Source: CALLPQ01 sp038531745
Lineage (GTDB): Bacteria; Pseudomonadota; Alphaproteobacteria; Caulobacterales; Parvularculaceae
DNA length: 64,000 bases
NCBI GenBank assembly: GCA_038531745.1
Contig: JBCBBJ010000012.1
Location: 1 to 64,000, forward strand
Direction: 5' to 3'
Made by a program: the position numbers and the translations under genes
Shown here: piece by piece, positions 7,384 through 16,431 of the stretch
Numbering within the stretch: the first letter of the stretch is position 1
How the letters are laid out: every line of letters starts with the position of its first letter
Notes under the pieces: generated by a model
Databases searched by the model: none
Told to the model about the DNA's origin: nothing
Seen by the model: the letters and a program-made list of their open reading frames with translations, nothing else

Positions 7384-8997
7384 CTAATAGGCATTTTTCG
7401 GAAAAAGGACCGCAAAAATCGTCAGGAAGAGGATTTTCAGGTCGAAAAACAGCGACCAATTGTCGATATAAGCGAGATCATAGCGTACCCGGTCGGCCAT
7501 CATTTCGTTTTCTGAGGTCTCACCGCGATAGCCATTCACCTGGGCCCAGCCGGTTATGCCTGGCTTTACCTTGTGCCGGCCGGAGTAGTTTTCCACCGTG
7601 CGGGCATATTGGTGATTGTGGGCAAGGGCGTGGGGACGTGGGCCCACAAGCGACATATCCCCCTTTACCACATTGAGGAGCTGCGGCAGCTCATCAAGAC
7701 TGTAGCGGCGCAAGAACCCGCCAAGAGGGGTAATCCGCTGGTCATTCTTTTGGGCTTGTGTCACCACGTCGCCATCTTCCGCAACAGTCATAGTACGGAA
7801 CTTATAGATTTTGAAGACTTCATTGTTAAAGCCATGGCGCTGCTGCGCGAACAGGATCGGCCCTTTACCTTGCAGTTTGACGGCAAGGGCAATGGCCAGC
7901 ATCAACGGGCTAATGGCCAATAGGATCAGGGTACCGAGGATACGGTCCTCAAGCATCTTGAAGAAACCACCCCACCCCTCCAACGGGCGTCGGTAGAGGT
8001 TTAAGACTGGTGCGCCCGCATAACTGGTCATTTCTCCGCCCGCATGGTCAAGCCATGCCTCATTGGGGCTTAGCGCAATGGAAACTGGTAAGGTTGAGAG
8101 CCGGCGCACCAGGCGTTTCAGATCTTCATCCTGCAGACTGTCACTGGCGATGATAATATCATCAACTTCGTCATTGCGCGCCGCGCGCACCAAATCATCC
8201 AGATTGCCGCCGGCAAAACGCCCATCAATAACGCCGCGGCGCTGGCTCTCCAGATCATAAACGCCAACAATGGTGATCGGTTCTTCCGACACACTGGCCC
8301 GCTCGGCGAATTTCAGGCCCACCTGATTGGCGCCAACAACGCCAACACGGCGTGAAAACACCCCGTCACCAGCACGGGTGCGTTGCAGGCTTATGGCAGC
8401 AATCACCCGCACAAGCGCCAGCGCCACCACCGACAGCATGATCCACCCCCCCAACCAAACCCGTGAAAAATCATCGGAGATCTTCAACGCAAAGGCGAAG
8501 GCGAGCAACCCAAACACAACCATTAAAAATTGTGTGAGCATCAAACGGATCGCATTACGCCCGGAGATTAGCCGATCAAAATCATAAAACCCGTCGCGCC
8601 GGGACAACGCCGTAAATCCGGTCGCCCCAATAATGCCCGCGGTGGCATATTGCTGAAACTCATAATCGGCGATGATGAGATAGTTATGATAAAAATGTGC
8701 AACGATCATGGCCGCGCCGATGATCAGCAGAAAATCCGCAATCTGCACCATATCGCCAAATAATTCGCGGGTTAGGCGCGTACGCTGACGAACACCATCG
8801 GCAATATCGCTATGAAGCGGGGTGTCCTCATCACCGCCGACAGCTAGCTCGAGGGGGGATGCGGGCTCGTTCGCAGCAATATCCATCTGGTCTTGTGTGG
8901 TCACGGTCAGCCCATCGGTCTTGGTATGCGGCACGGTCACAAAAACCCGCCTTACTGGCAGAATTAGCTTTATCCCCGGCGACCGCGCAATAGCCAT
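7384..8997 (-). CDS. Undecaprenyl-phosphate sugar phosphotransferase (WcaJ-like)
   Basis: A polyprenyl-phosphate hexose-1-phosphate transferase that would start assembly of an exopolysaccharide repeat unit at the inner membrane. The layout is a cytoplasmic N-terminus of about 75 residues, four membrane helices (about 80-210), a Rossmann-like CoA-binding-type domain (VGVVGANQVG) and a C-terminal bacterial sugar transferase domain. That domain contains KIYKFRTM, RRYSLDELPQLLNVVKGDMSLVGPRP split by a turn, and KPGITGWAQVNGYRG. The ATG at 8997 has GAGG too far upstream. A GTG at 8940 preceded by AAGGCGGG is an equally good start. The neighbouring ugd supports a polysaccharide role. Glucose is the likely sugar, by inference only. 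Confidence 0.88.
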   Translation of the reverse strand: MAIARSPGIKLILPVRRVFVTVPHTKTDGLTVTTQDQMDIAANEPASPLELAVGGDEDTPLHSDIADGVRQRTRLTRELFGDMVQIADFLLIIGAAMIVAHFYHNYLIIADYEFQQYATAGIIGATGFTALSRRDGFYDFDRLISGRNAIRLMLTQFLMVVFGLLAFAFALKISDDFSRVWLGGWIMLSVVALALVRVIAAISLQRTRAGDGVFSRRVGVVGANQVGLKFAERASVSEEPITIVGVYDLESQRRGVIDGRFAGGNLDDLVRAARNDEVDDIIIASDSLQDEDLKRLVRRLSTLPVSIALSPNEAWLDHAGGEMTSYAGAPVLNLYRRPLEGWGGFFKMLEDRILGTLILLAISPLMLAIALAVKLQGKGPILFAQQRHGFNNEVFKIYKFRTMTVAEDGDVVTQAQKNDQRITPLGGFLRRYSLDELPQLLNVVKGDMSLVGPRPHALAHNHQYARTVENYSGRHKVKPGITGWAQVNGYRGETSENEMMADRVRYDLAYIDNWSLFFDLKILFLTIFAVLFPKNAY

Positions 8998-9138
8998 CGC
9001 GCCACAATCCTCGCCCGATTGACGTTAGCGTTCCCCTAACGGCGGGTAAATCGGCGCAGTACCAGGCCAAAAAGAGGCTGGACGCCCGCGCTACGATGGG
9101 TCATCACCGCCCCTGCGTGAGCTTTGAGGGTTTTGATA

Positions 9139-9942
9139 ATGGTGTTGGATTATGCTGCCTTGCTGGACCGGATGATCAGCCTTGCTTGGTCTGGCGGCGC
9201 GATTGTCATGGATATCTACAACACTGATTTTGAAGTGCAGACAAAAGATGATGGCTCACCGGTGACGCTTGCCGATGAGCGCTGTGAGAAGATTATCCTG
9301 GCAGGACTGGCAGAGCACGCGCCGAATATTCCCGTGCTGGCCGAAGAAAGCGCGAGCGATGGCGATATCGACGCCCTGGGCGCACGGCTTGGCAAACGGT
9401 TTTTCCTCGTGGACCCGCTGGACGGTACGCGCGAATTTGCCAACCGCACCGGGGAGTTCACGGTCAATATTGCGCTATGCGAGGACGGCGTGCCAACCCT
9501 TGGCGTTGTGTATGCGCCCGTTCTTGAAAAGCTCTATGCGGGCGGGCCCACCATCGGCACACGCCTGTTTACTTCTGACAAGGATGAAGGCAGGACGATT
9601 TGTGTGCGTCCTATTCCCGGCGATGGCATGATCGCGGTTGCCAGTCGGTCCCACCGCTCCCCGGAAACCGAGGCTTTGTTGGAGGCGATGGCGGTCAAAG
9701 GCTTTGTTGCTGCCGGCTCATCGCTGAAATTTTGTCTGTTGGCCGAAGGCAAGGCCGATATCTATCCACGTCTTGGACGGACGATGGAATGGGACACCGC
9801 CGCCGGCCATGCGGTCTTAAGTGGCGCTGGCGGCTGCGTCGTCACGCACCCGGCGGCTACCCCCCTTACCTATGGTAAAAAGGACCGCGGTTTTGACAAT
9901 CCGCATTTTGTTGCCCACGCCCGCGCACTGGAAAATCTTTGA
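9139..9942 (+). CDS. cysQ: 3'(2'),5'-bisphosphate nucleotidase
   Basis: Removes the 3' phosphate from PAP or PAPS, recycling the by-product of sulfate assimilation and sulfotransfer. It belongs to the inositol monophosphatase superfamily. Metal-binding motifs are visible as Glu69-Glu70 (AEES), Asp92-Thr97 (DPLDGT) and the C-terminal WDTAAGHAVL. The ATG at 9139 has GAGGG eight bases upstream and gives 267 residues; an earlier ATG at 9124 adds five residues without such a site. The gene diverges from the sugar-transferase gene and is followed by a GST gene 59 bases later. Confidence 0.92.
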   Translation: MVLDYAALLDRMISLAWSGGAIVMDIYNTDFEVQTKDDGSPVTLADERCEKIILAGLAEHAPNIPVLAEESASDGDIDALGARLGKRFFLVDPLDGTREFANRTGEFTVNIALCEDGVPTLGVVYAPVLEKLYAGGPTIGTRLFTSDKDEGRTICVRPIPGDGMIAVASRSHRSPETEALLEAMAVKGFVAAGSSLKFCLLAEGKADIYPRLGRTMEWDTAAGHAVLSGAGGCVVTHPAATPLTYGKKDRGFDNPHFVAHARALENL

Positions 9943-10001
9943 TAGGCCCGCCGTGCAGGTAGGGGATACAGTTTTGCCCGTTTTCGCGATAAGCTTGCAC
10001 C

Positions 10002-10682
10002 ATGCGCACCTTGTTTCATTATGCCCACGACCCGCTTGCCCGGCAGGTGCGGCTCATCCTGCATGAGAAAAATCTTGATATGCAGGACAGGGCGCTGCAC
10101 CCGCTCGACAGTCTTGATGAAATTGCGGCGATGAACCCGGCCGGCACTTTGCCCATTCTCGTGGACGAACCCCCAACCGGTGGGCGCGTGGCGATCTGCC
10201 CCGTGGGCACAATCATTGAATATTTGGAGGAAGCCTATCCCCTGCCCGCGCTTTTTCCGGCCACCAGTGCCGCGCGCGCCGAAGCCCGTCGGCTGATCCA
10301 TTGGTTCAATGAGAAATTCAATAGCGAGGTGCATCCGCTATTGTCTGATCAATATATCACAAAGCGGCTGCGGCGGATGGGCCAACCAGACCCGGAAAAA
10401 CTGCGTTTGGGCCGCGATGCCATTGCCTGGCATCTCGACTATATCAATTTCCTTACGGAGGAGCGCGACTGGCTGGGTGGAGACCGGTTTTCCGTTGTAG
10501 ATCTCGTCTGTGCGGCGCACCTATCGATATTGGATTATATCGATACGCTACCGTGGAAGGATTTTTCGCGCGCCCATGACTGGTATGCGCGGATCAAATC
10601 ACGCCCGTCATTTCGCCCGTTGCTTGCCGACCGGGTCGATGGCCTTCCCGCCGCGCGCCACTATGCCGATCTCGATTTCTAA
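10002..10682 (+). CDS. Glutathione S-transferase family protein
   Basis: A cytosolic-type GST, 226 residues. The thioredoxin-like N-terminal domain (1-85) starts MRTLFHYAHDPLARQVRLIL and contains NPAGTLPIL with the conserved cis-proline, followed by the glutathione-contacting end of the domain (TIIEYLEE). The C-terminal helical domain contains FSVVDLVCAAHLSILDYI, the usual N-capping box region. Substrate specificity cannot be predicted. It ends nine bases before queG, so the two genes are probably one transcript. Confidence 0.9.
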   Translation: MRTLFHYAHDPLARQVRLILHEKNLDMQDRALHPLDSLDEIAAMNPAGTLPILVDEPPTGGRVAICPVGTIIEYLEEAYPLPALFPATSAARAEARRLIHWFNEKFNSEVHPLLSDQYITKRLRRMGQPDPEKLRLGRDAIAWHLDYINFLTEERDWLGGDRFSVVDLVCAAHLSILDYIDTLPWKDFSRAHDWYARIKSRPSFRPLLADRVDGLPAARHYADLDF

Positions 10683-10691
10683 GGCCAAACC

Positions 10692-11756
10692 GTGACGGAG
10701 CCCCGCAGCACGGCACACGCCCCCAGCGCCATGGCCGCCGCGATCAAAACGCAGGCCCATGCGATTGGTTTTGACAGTGTGGGGATCACCGATCCGCAGC
10801 CTGACCCGGTGTTAGAAAAGCGTTTGCGCGCCTTTCTTGCCGCCGATCATCACGGCACCATGGCGTGGATGAAAACCCGCATTGCCGAGCGTGCCGACCC
10901 GCGCACATTATGGCCCCAGGCGAACGCAATCATCATGCTGGGGATGAACTATGGCCCGGAGCATAACCCACTGGCGGCGTTGCACCACAAAAACAAAGGT
11001 GCCATTTCCGTTTATGCGCAGCATCGCGATTACCATGACGTGGTCAAAAAACGGCTTAAGGAACTGGCCCGTTGGATCGTGGCCTCTTATGGGGGTACAC
11101 TGAAAGTCTTTGTGGATACCGCCCCGGTGATGGAAAAACCCTTGGCCGAGCGCGCACGGCTCGGCTGGCAAGGCAAACACACAAATCTTGTATCGCGCGC
11201 GCATGGCTCCTGGCTTTTTCTGGGTGCGATTTTCACAACGCTTGCCCTCGCCACAGATGAACCAGAAACCGACCATTGCGGTCAATGTACCGCTTGTCTT
11301 GATAGTTGTCCGACAAACGCGTTTCCTGCACCCTATCAACTCGATGCCCGGCGCTGTATTTCCTATTTGACCATTGAGCATAAGGGCCCAATTCCTGAAC
11401 AGTTTCGAACCGCCATGGGAAACCGCATTTATGGATGCGATGATTGCCTCGCGGTTTGCCCTTGGAACAAATTTGCGACGTTAGCGCGCGAGCATAAATT
11501 GCAAGCGCGCGATGATTTAAAAGCACCCGATCTCGGATTTTTGATGTCGCTTGATGACGTGGCATTTCGAGCGCATTTTTCCGGCTCCTCCATCAAACGG
11601 ATCGGCCGTAACCGGTTTGTGCGCAATGTTCTGATTGCAGCGGGCAATAGCGGTAACGCTGAATTTTTGGGGCCCGTCAGCCAATTAATGCAAGATGCCG
11701 ATGCTGTGGTGGCGCAAACCGCCCGGTGGGCGCGCGATCAATTGCAAAGACCGTGA
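10692..11756 (+). CDS. queG: Epoxyqueuosine reductase
   Basis: Catalyses the last step of queuosine synthesis, reducing epoxyqueuosine in tRNA anticodons with a cobalamin cofactor and two 4Fe-4S clusters. The cluster cysteines are visible at 196, 199, 202 and 206 (CGQCTACLDSC) and at 222, 249, 252 and 256 (CDDCLAVCP). Asp142 lies in VDTAPV, the conserved acidic segment. The frame starts at GTG (10692), nine bases after the GST stop. An internal ATG at 10731 lacks a ribosome-binding site. Length (354 residues) is normal for the family. A bidirectional terminator follows. Confidence 0.94.
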   Translation: MTEPRSTAHAPSAMAAAIKTQAHAIGFDSVGITDPQPDPVLEKRLRAFLAADHHGTMAWMKTRIAERADPRTLWPQANAIIMLGMNYGPEHNPLAALHHKNKGAISVYAQHRDYHDVVKKRLKELARWIVASYGGTLKVFVDTAPVMEKPLAERARLGWQGKHTNLVSRAHGSWLFLGAIFTTLALATDEPETDHCGQCTACLDSCPTNAFPAPYQLDARRCISYLTIEHKGPIPEQFRTAMGNRIYGCDDCLAVCPWNKFATLAREHKLQARDDLKAPDLGFLMSLDDVAFRAHFSGSSIKRIGRNRFVRNVLIAAGNSGNAEFLGPVSQLMQDADAVVAQTARWARDQLQRP

Positions 11757-11797
11757 CCCGCGTGATGAAACCAGCACCGATGTAAAATATCAGCCAC

Positions 11798-11830
11798 AAA
11801 AAAACCCGCGACCTGCGCCGCGGGTTTTTT
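11798..11830. terminator. Bidirectional intrinsic terminator between queG and the H1-like gene
   Basis: Stem CCCGCG (11805-11810) pairs with CGCGGG (11819-11824) around an eight-base loop. It is flanked by seven A on the left and six T on the right, so it can serve both queG on the plus strand and the convergent minus-strand gene. Confidence 0.9.
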
Positions 11831-11847
11831 GGATTTGGAAGAGCGGA

Positions 11848-12312
11848 TTAGCGCTTCGCAGATTTGCGTTTCGCTGTTTTGCGCTTGGTCGTTTTCCGCT
11901 TAACCGCTTTCTTTTTTGCGGTTTTCTTTTTTGTGGGCGCCTTACGCTTTGCCGTCTTTTTCTTGGTGGTCTTGCGCTTGGTTGCCGTCTTGCGTTTTGC
12001 GGTTTTCTTCTTCGTTGCTTTTTTCTTAGCCGCTTTTTTCTTCGTGGCCTTCTTCTTCGTGGCTTTCTTCGCGGTCTTCCGCTTCACAGCCTTCTTCTTG
12101 GCCGTTTTCCGCTTCACCGCTTTTTTCTTTGCGGTTTTTTTCTTCGTGGTTTTCTTAGCCGTTTTCCGCTTCACGGTTTTTTTGGCTGTTTTTTTCCGCG
12201 TTGTTTTTTTCGCGGCTACTTTTTTCTTCGTTGTTTTTTTCTTCGCCGGCGTCTTACGAGTAGCTTTTTTCTTCGCCGTTTTTTTCTTCGTTGTCTTGCG
12301 TTTAACCGCCAT
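11848..12312 (-). CDS. Histone H1-like lysine-rich protein, 154 aa
   Basis: Almost the entire protein is made of Lys, Thr, Ala and Arg in short repeats such as KKKTAKK, KKATKK and VKRKTAK. This resembles the C-terminal tails of eukaryotic H1 and bacterial Hc1/AlgP-type proteins, and it probably binds DNA or RNA non-specifically and may help compact the nucleoid. The second ATG (12312) is chosen because GGAGG lies six bases before it; an ATG at 12315 is also possible. There is no globular domain. Repeats of this sort contract and expand, so length should vary between strains. It lies downstream of ssb on the same strand. TopA and UvrA in this window carry related tails. Confidence 0.85.
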   Translation of the reverse strand: MAVKRKTTKKKTAKKKATRKTPAKKKTTKKKVAAKKTTRKKTAKKTVKRKTAKKTTKKKTAKKKAVKRKTAKKKAVKRKTAKKATKKKATKKKAAKKKATKKKTAKRKTATKRKTTKKKTAKRKAPTKKKTAKKKAVKRKTTKRKTAKRKSAKR

Positions 12313-12436
12313 CATTCACCTCCGAATCGTGATTCGAGGGCGAACGTTACCTGAATTTGCTAAAAAAGTATTGTACATCCGCACAAAGAAGGGTGCGGAA
12401 GCGCAATTTTCCAACATTATTGTCCAATAGATACGC

Positions 12437-12916
12437 TTAGAACGGAATATCATCGTCCAATTCGTATGAACTTTGTTGTCCGCCGCCCCCTCCGGACCCG
12501 GAAGGTCCGTCAAGGGAGGACCCTGCAAAGTCAGACCCACCGCCAACAGCACCTTGCCCGCCATTACGACCATCAAGCATCGTCAGGTTGCTATTAAAGT
12601 TCTGCAAAATCACCTCGGTGGTATATTTATCCTGACCATTTTGATCTTGCCATTTGCGTGTTTGCAGCTGGCCTTCGAGATAAACCTTGGATCCTTTGCG
12701 CAGATATTGCTCTGCAATACGCGCCAGACCTTCACTAAAAATAACCACGCGGTGCCATTCGGTTTTTTCGCGGCGTTCACCGGTTGACCGGTCTTTCCAG
12801 TTTTCCGACGTGGCAATACTCAATTGCGCGATTGGCCGACCGTCCTTTGTCTGACGGATTTCCGGGTCAGCCCCCAGATTACCCACCAAAATTACTTTAT
12901 TGATGCTACCAGCCAT
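12437..12916 (-). CDS. ssb: Single-stranded DNA-binding protein
   Basis: Binds single-stranded DNA during replication, recombination and repair. It has 159 residues. The OB fold (about 1-110) starts MAGSINKVILVGNLGADPEI, followed by a Gly/Ser/Gln-rich linker and the acidic tip DDDIPF that recruits partner proteins. The ATG at 12916 is preceded by GGAGAAG; an upstream ATG would add six residues with no support. The gene is divergent from uvrA, as in many proteobacteria, and the shared spacer holds a LexA-type box, so damage-inducible expression is likely. Confidence 0.96.
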   Translation of the reverse strand: MAGSINKVILVGNLGADPEIRQTKDGRPIAQLSIATSENWKDRSTGERREKTEWHRVVIFSEGLARIAEQYLRKGSKVYLEGQLQTRKWQDQNGQDKYTTEVILQNFNSNLTMLDGRNGGQGAVGGGSDFAGSSLDGPSGSGGGGGQQSSYELDDDIPF

Positions 12917-13098
12917 TTTTTCTTCTCCATCCAATCGCGAACTGGGGGAATCCCTTGCCCCAACCCCGTTTTCAAATACCCACAGCGCGTTCCGCGCCTT
13001 TCATCCACCTCGGTGATAACCGAGTCTGGTCTGTCACGAGCGTTAAGTTTTCCACCGGCCAACACATGAGCGCATCGCCAAGAAAACGCTTTTGCATC

Positions 13099-13130
13099 CT
13101 GACTCTCCCGCTAATGTTCCCATAATGTTC
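13099..13130 (+). promoter_or_regulatory. LexA box overlapping a promoter, ssb-uvrA spacer
   Basis: GTTC at 13116-13119 and GTTC at 13127-13130 are separated by exactly seven bases (CCATAAT). This is the direct-repeat LexA site known from several alphaproteobacteria. It covers the -10 element CATAAT (13121-13126) of a promoter whose -35 could be CTGACT (13099-13104), with a 16-base spacer, directed at uvrA. It lies about 220 bases before uvrA and 200 bases before ssb. Confidence 0.82.
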
Positions 13131-13190
13131 ACACAAAAGCCGCACTTGGCAAGGGATAATCACGCGCAGACCGCAAAGCCCGCCCGCAAT

Positions 13191-13199
13191 TTATCCACA
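13191..13199 (+). promoter_or_regulatory. Single DnaA box
   Basis: TTATCCACA is an exact match to the consensus DnaA-binding 9-mer and lies in the ssb-uvrA spacer, 60 bases downstream of the LexA box. It is isolated: I saw no cluster of further boxes and no AT-rich unwinding region, so this is not an origin. It could tune uvrA transcription or be a chance match. Confidence 0.5.
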
Positions 13200-13351
13200 G
13201 GCTCTTTCAATAGAGCCGTTTGGTCTTTCGACGCGTACAGCAAAGGCCTTATAGCAAGGGGTCTGCGGGCCGAGTTTTTAGCGAGAGTTTCCGACGCCGC
13301 GTGTCCACATTCGTTGCGACCACCACACCTGATTAAAGTATTGAGAAATCC

Positions 13352-16324
13352 ATGTCCCTAAAATCGATCCGTGTTGTTGGTGCCCGCGAACATAATTTGA
13401 AAAATGTGACGCTGGAATTTCCGCGCGACAAGCTTGTGGTAATGACCGGCCTATCCGGTTCGGGCAAATCCTCCCTCGCCTTTGATACGGTTTATGCGGA
13501 AGGTCAGCGGCGTTATGTGGAATCGCTATCGGCCTATGCGCGCCAGTTTTTGGAACTGATGCAAAAACCTGACGTTGATCAGATCGAAGGCCTGTCGCCC
13601 GCCATCTCGATTGAGCAAAAGACAACGTCGCGCAATCCGCGGTCAACGGTGGGTACGGTCACGGAAATTTACGACTACATGCGCCTGCTTTGGGCGCGTA
13701 TCGGTGTTCCCTATTCGCCCGCAACGGGCTTGCCCATAACCAGCCAGACGGTTTCTGAGATGGTTGACCGCTTGATGGCGTCGCCGGAGAAATCGCGGTT
13801 TTACCTGCTGGCGCCAATCATCCGTGGACGAAAGGGTGAATATCGCCGCGAGCTTGCTGAGCTTTTGAAAAAAGGGTTCCAGCGCGTTAAAATTGATGGC
13901 AGTTTTTACGAGATTGCCGACGCCCCCAAGCTCGACAAAAAGATCAAGCACGATATCGACGTTGTTGTTGACCGGGTGATCATCAAACCCGGCATTGAAA
14001 GCCGCCTGGCGGAGTCTTTTGAAACGGCACTCGCCCTGACCGATGGCATCGCCATTGCTGAAATTGCCAGCAAAACCGAAGATGATACTGCGCCAGAGCG
14101 GACAATTTTCTCCGCGCGGTTTGCCTGTCCGATATCCGGCTTTACGATTGACGAAATTGAACCGCGTTTGTTCTCCTTCAACGCCCCGGCCGGGGCCTGC
14201 CCCGCCTGCGATGGATTGGGCACACAAATGCTGTTTGACGAAGACCTGATTATCCCCGACCCGGCCTTGCCGGTTACTCGCGGGGCAATCGCCCCCTGGT
14301 CAAAGTCGCAATCGCCCTATTACACCCAAACATTGGAGGCCCTGGCCCGCCATTATCAGTTCAAAGCCAACGGCAAATGGCAGGACCTGGATGACACGGC
14401 CCGCGATGTCATTTTGTACGGCACCGGTGATGAAGACGTGTCGTTTATCTATCAGGATGGCGCGCGTAAATATGAAACCGTCAAACCCTTTGAAGGCGTC
14501 ATCCCCAATTTGGAGCGGCGCTGGCGAGAGACCGATTCCTCCTGGGTACGTGAGGAGCTAGAACGGTTCCAGTCAAAAACCGATTGCGACGCGTGCGATG
14601 GCATGCGCCTGAAGCCCGAGGCCCTCGCCGTAAAGATCAATGGGCTGAACATTTCAGAAGCTACGGCCTTTTCCATCCGCGAAGCCGGGGCCTGGTTTGA
14701 TGCCTTACCGGCAAAGCTGAGTAAAAAAGAGATGGATATTGCCGCGCGCATTTTGAAGGAAATCTGCGACCGGCTTTTATTCCTGAACAATGTGGGGCTC
14801 GATTACCTTACCTTGTCACGGTCCTCGGGCACGCTTTCCGGCGGGGAGAGCCAGCGGATCCGTCTCGCCTCGCAAATCGGCTCTGGGCTCACCGGTGTTC
14901 TTTATGTGTTGGATGAGCCCTCTATCGGCCTGCACCAGCGCGATAATGAACGCCTTCTGGAAACCCTGAAGCGGCTGCGCGATCTCGGTAATTCAGTGAT
15001 TGTTGTTGAGCATGATGAGGACGCAATCCTTGCCGCCGATCATGTGGTGGATATTGGCCCCGGCGCCGGTGTCCATGGCGGGCAAATCATCGCCCAAGGC
15101 ACGCCCAGGGCCATTATGGGCACCAAGAAAAGCATGACCGGTGACTACCTCGCCGGTCGGCGCGAGGTACCGGTGCCCGAAGAGCGCCGGGTTTATGATA
15201 AAAGCCGGGTACTGACCATTAAAGGGGCACGGGCCAATAATCTGCAATCGGTTTCGGCGCAAATCCCCCTTAGTCTATTAACCTGTGTCACCGGCGTGTC
15301 GGGCGGTGGCAAGTCAACTCTGGTTATTGAAACTCTGTATAAGGCTGCGGCGCGGCACTTGTTTAACGCCAAGGATGTGCCCGCGGCCCATGACACCATT
15401 GACGGCCTCGATCAACTGGACAAGGTCATTGATATTGACCAGTCGCCGATTGGGCGCACCCCGCGCTCCAACCCTGCCACCTATACCGGTGCCTTTACGC
15501 CCATCCGCGAATGGTTTGCGGGCCTGCCAGAGGCCAAGGCCCGTGGCTATAAGCCGGGCCGTTTTTCTTTCAACGTGAAGGGCGGTCGTTGCGAGGCGTG
15601 CCAGGGCGACGGTGTCATCAAGATTGAGATGCACTTTCTGCCGGATGTTTATGTGACCTGCGAAAGCTGCAAGGGCAAACGCTATAACCGCGAAACACTG
15701 GAAGTGACGTTCAAGGACAAATCCATCGCCGATGTGCTGGACATGACGGTTGAAGATGGGCTTGCGTTTTTCAAGGCCGTGCCGGCAATCCGCGAGAAAC
15801 TGGAAACTCTGTACCGTGTGGGCCTGTCCTACGTAAAAATTGGCCAGCAAGCCACGACGCTCTCCGGCGGAGAAGCGCAGCGGGTTAAACTCTCCAAAGA
15901 GCTTTCCAAACGCGCCACCGGCCGCACGCTTTACATCCTCGATGAACCAACAACGGGTCTCCACTTTGAAGATGTCCGTAAACTGATGGAGGTGATTCAG
16001 GAATTGGCCGACACCGGCAACACAGTCGTTGTGATTGAGCACAATCTTGACGTGATAAAACAGGCCGACTGGATCATCGACCTCGGTCCTGAGGGCGGTG
16101 ACGGCGGCGGCGAGATTGTTGCCGCGGGTACCCCGGAAGAGGTTGCTCTGTGCTCCGATGGCTATACGGGAAAATTCTTGAAACCGATCCTTGAGCGTTC
16201 CGGCATAGATCTCAGCGATGTGAAACCGGCAGGCAAAAGCAATGCGAGGAAACCCGCCGCAAAAAAGAAAGCGGCGAAGCGGAGCACAAAAACAGCAACC
16301 AGCCGCAAACGCAAAGTGGCCTGA
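13352..16324 (+). CDS. uvrA: Excinuclease ABC subunit A with a lysine-rich tail
   Basis: The damage-recognition ATPase of nucleotide excision repair, 990 residues. The first Walker A is GLSGSGKSS and the second GVSGGGKST. The signature segments are LSGGESQRIRLASQIG and LSGGEAQRVKLSKEL. Two zinc-binding modules are visible as CPISGF...CPACDG near residues 257-285 and CEACQGDG...CESCKGKR near 745-770. The protein is longer than usual because of a basic C-terminal tail of about 30 residues containing RKPAAKKKAAKR, similar to the nearby H1-like protein. The start (MSLKSIRVVGAREHNLKN) is conserved in the family. A LexA box lies upstream. Confidence 0.97.
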   Translation: MSLKSIRVVGAREHNLKNVTLEFPRDKLVVMTGLSGSGKSSLAFDTVYAEGQRRYVESLSAYARQFLELMQKPDVDQIEGLSPAISIEQKTTSRNPRSTVGTVTEIYDYMRLLWARIGVPYSPATGLPITSQTVSEMVDRLMASPEKSRFYLLAPIIRGRKGEYRRELAELLKKGFQRVKIDGSFYEIADAPKLDKKIKHDIDVVVDRVIIKPGIESRLAESFETALALTDGIAIAEIASKTEDDTAPERTIFSARFACPISGFTIDEIEPRLFSFNAPAGACPACDGLGTQMLFDEDLIIPDPALPVTRGAIAPWSKSQSPYYTQTLEALARHYQFKANGKWQDLDDTARDVILYGTGDEDVSFIYQDGARKYETVKPFEGVIPNLERRWRETDSSWVREELERFQSKTDCDACDGMRLKPEALAVKINGLNISEATAFSIREAGAWFDALPAKLSKKEMDIAARILKEICDRLLFLNNVGLDYLTLSRSSGTLSGGESQRIRLASQIGSGLTGVLYVLDEPSIGLHQRDNERLLETLKRLRDLGNSVIVVEHDEDAILAADHVVDIGPGAGVHGGQIIAQGTPRAIMGTKKSMTGDYLAGRREVPVPEERRVYDKSRVLTIKGARANNLQSVSAQIPLSLLTCVTGVSGGGKSTLVIETLYKAAARHLFNAKDVPAAHDTIDGLDQLDKVIDIDQSPIGRTPRSNPATYTGAFTPIREWFAGLPEAKARGYKPGRFSFNVKGGRCEACQGDGVIKIEMHFLPDVYVTCESCKGKRYNRETLEVTFKDKSIADVLDMTVEDGLAFFKAVPAIREKLETLYRVGLSYVKIGQQATTLSGGEAQRVKLSKELSKRATGRTLYILDEPTTGLHFEDVRKLMEVIQELADTGNTVVVIEHNLDVIKQADWIIDLGPEGGDGGGEIVAAGTPEEVALCSDGYTGKFLKPILERSGIDLSDVKPAGKSNARKPAAKKKAAKRSTKTATSRKRKVA

Positions 16325-16378
16325 TTGCCGTTGTTGAACTTGCCGTAGAATTTAGGCTCTTGCGCCATAGATGTTGCT

Positions 16379-16402
16379 GCCCCGTTGGCTTAGCCACGGG
16401 GC
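16379..16402. repeat. GC-rich stem behind uvrA
   Basis: GCCCCGT-TGGC and GCCACGGGGC form a stem with one bulged T and a TTA loop. The arms resemble the REP-like palindromes elsewhere in the window (CCCGTGG/CCACGGG). There is no T-run, so it is probably a repeat copy that may also slow or stop transcription from uvrA. Confidence 0.55.
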
Positions 16403-16431
16403 ACATTCGTAAGTCCGAAATGTCGATTATA

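Noticed and set aside
11864..12430. Plus-strand Phe/Leu-rich frame that looks like a membrane protein
   Set aside because: It is the complement of AAG/AAA-rich lysine codons of the H1-like gene. The same artefact appears opposite the topA tail at 34637-34846.
15314..16042. 243-codon minus-strand frame inside uvrA
   Set aside because: Composition and position fit a shadow frame of uvrA, and no domain is seen.
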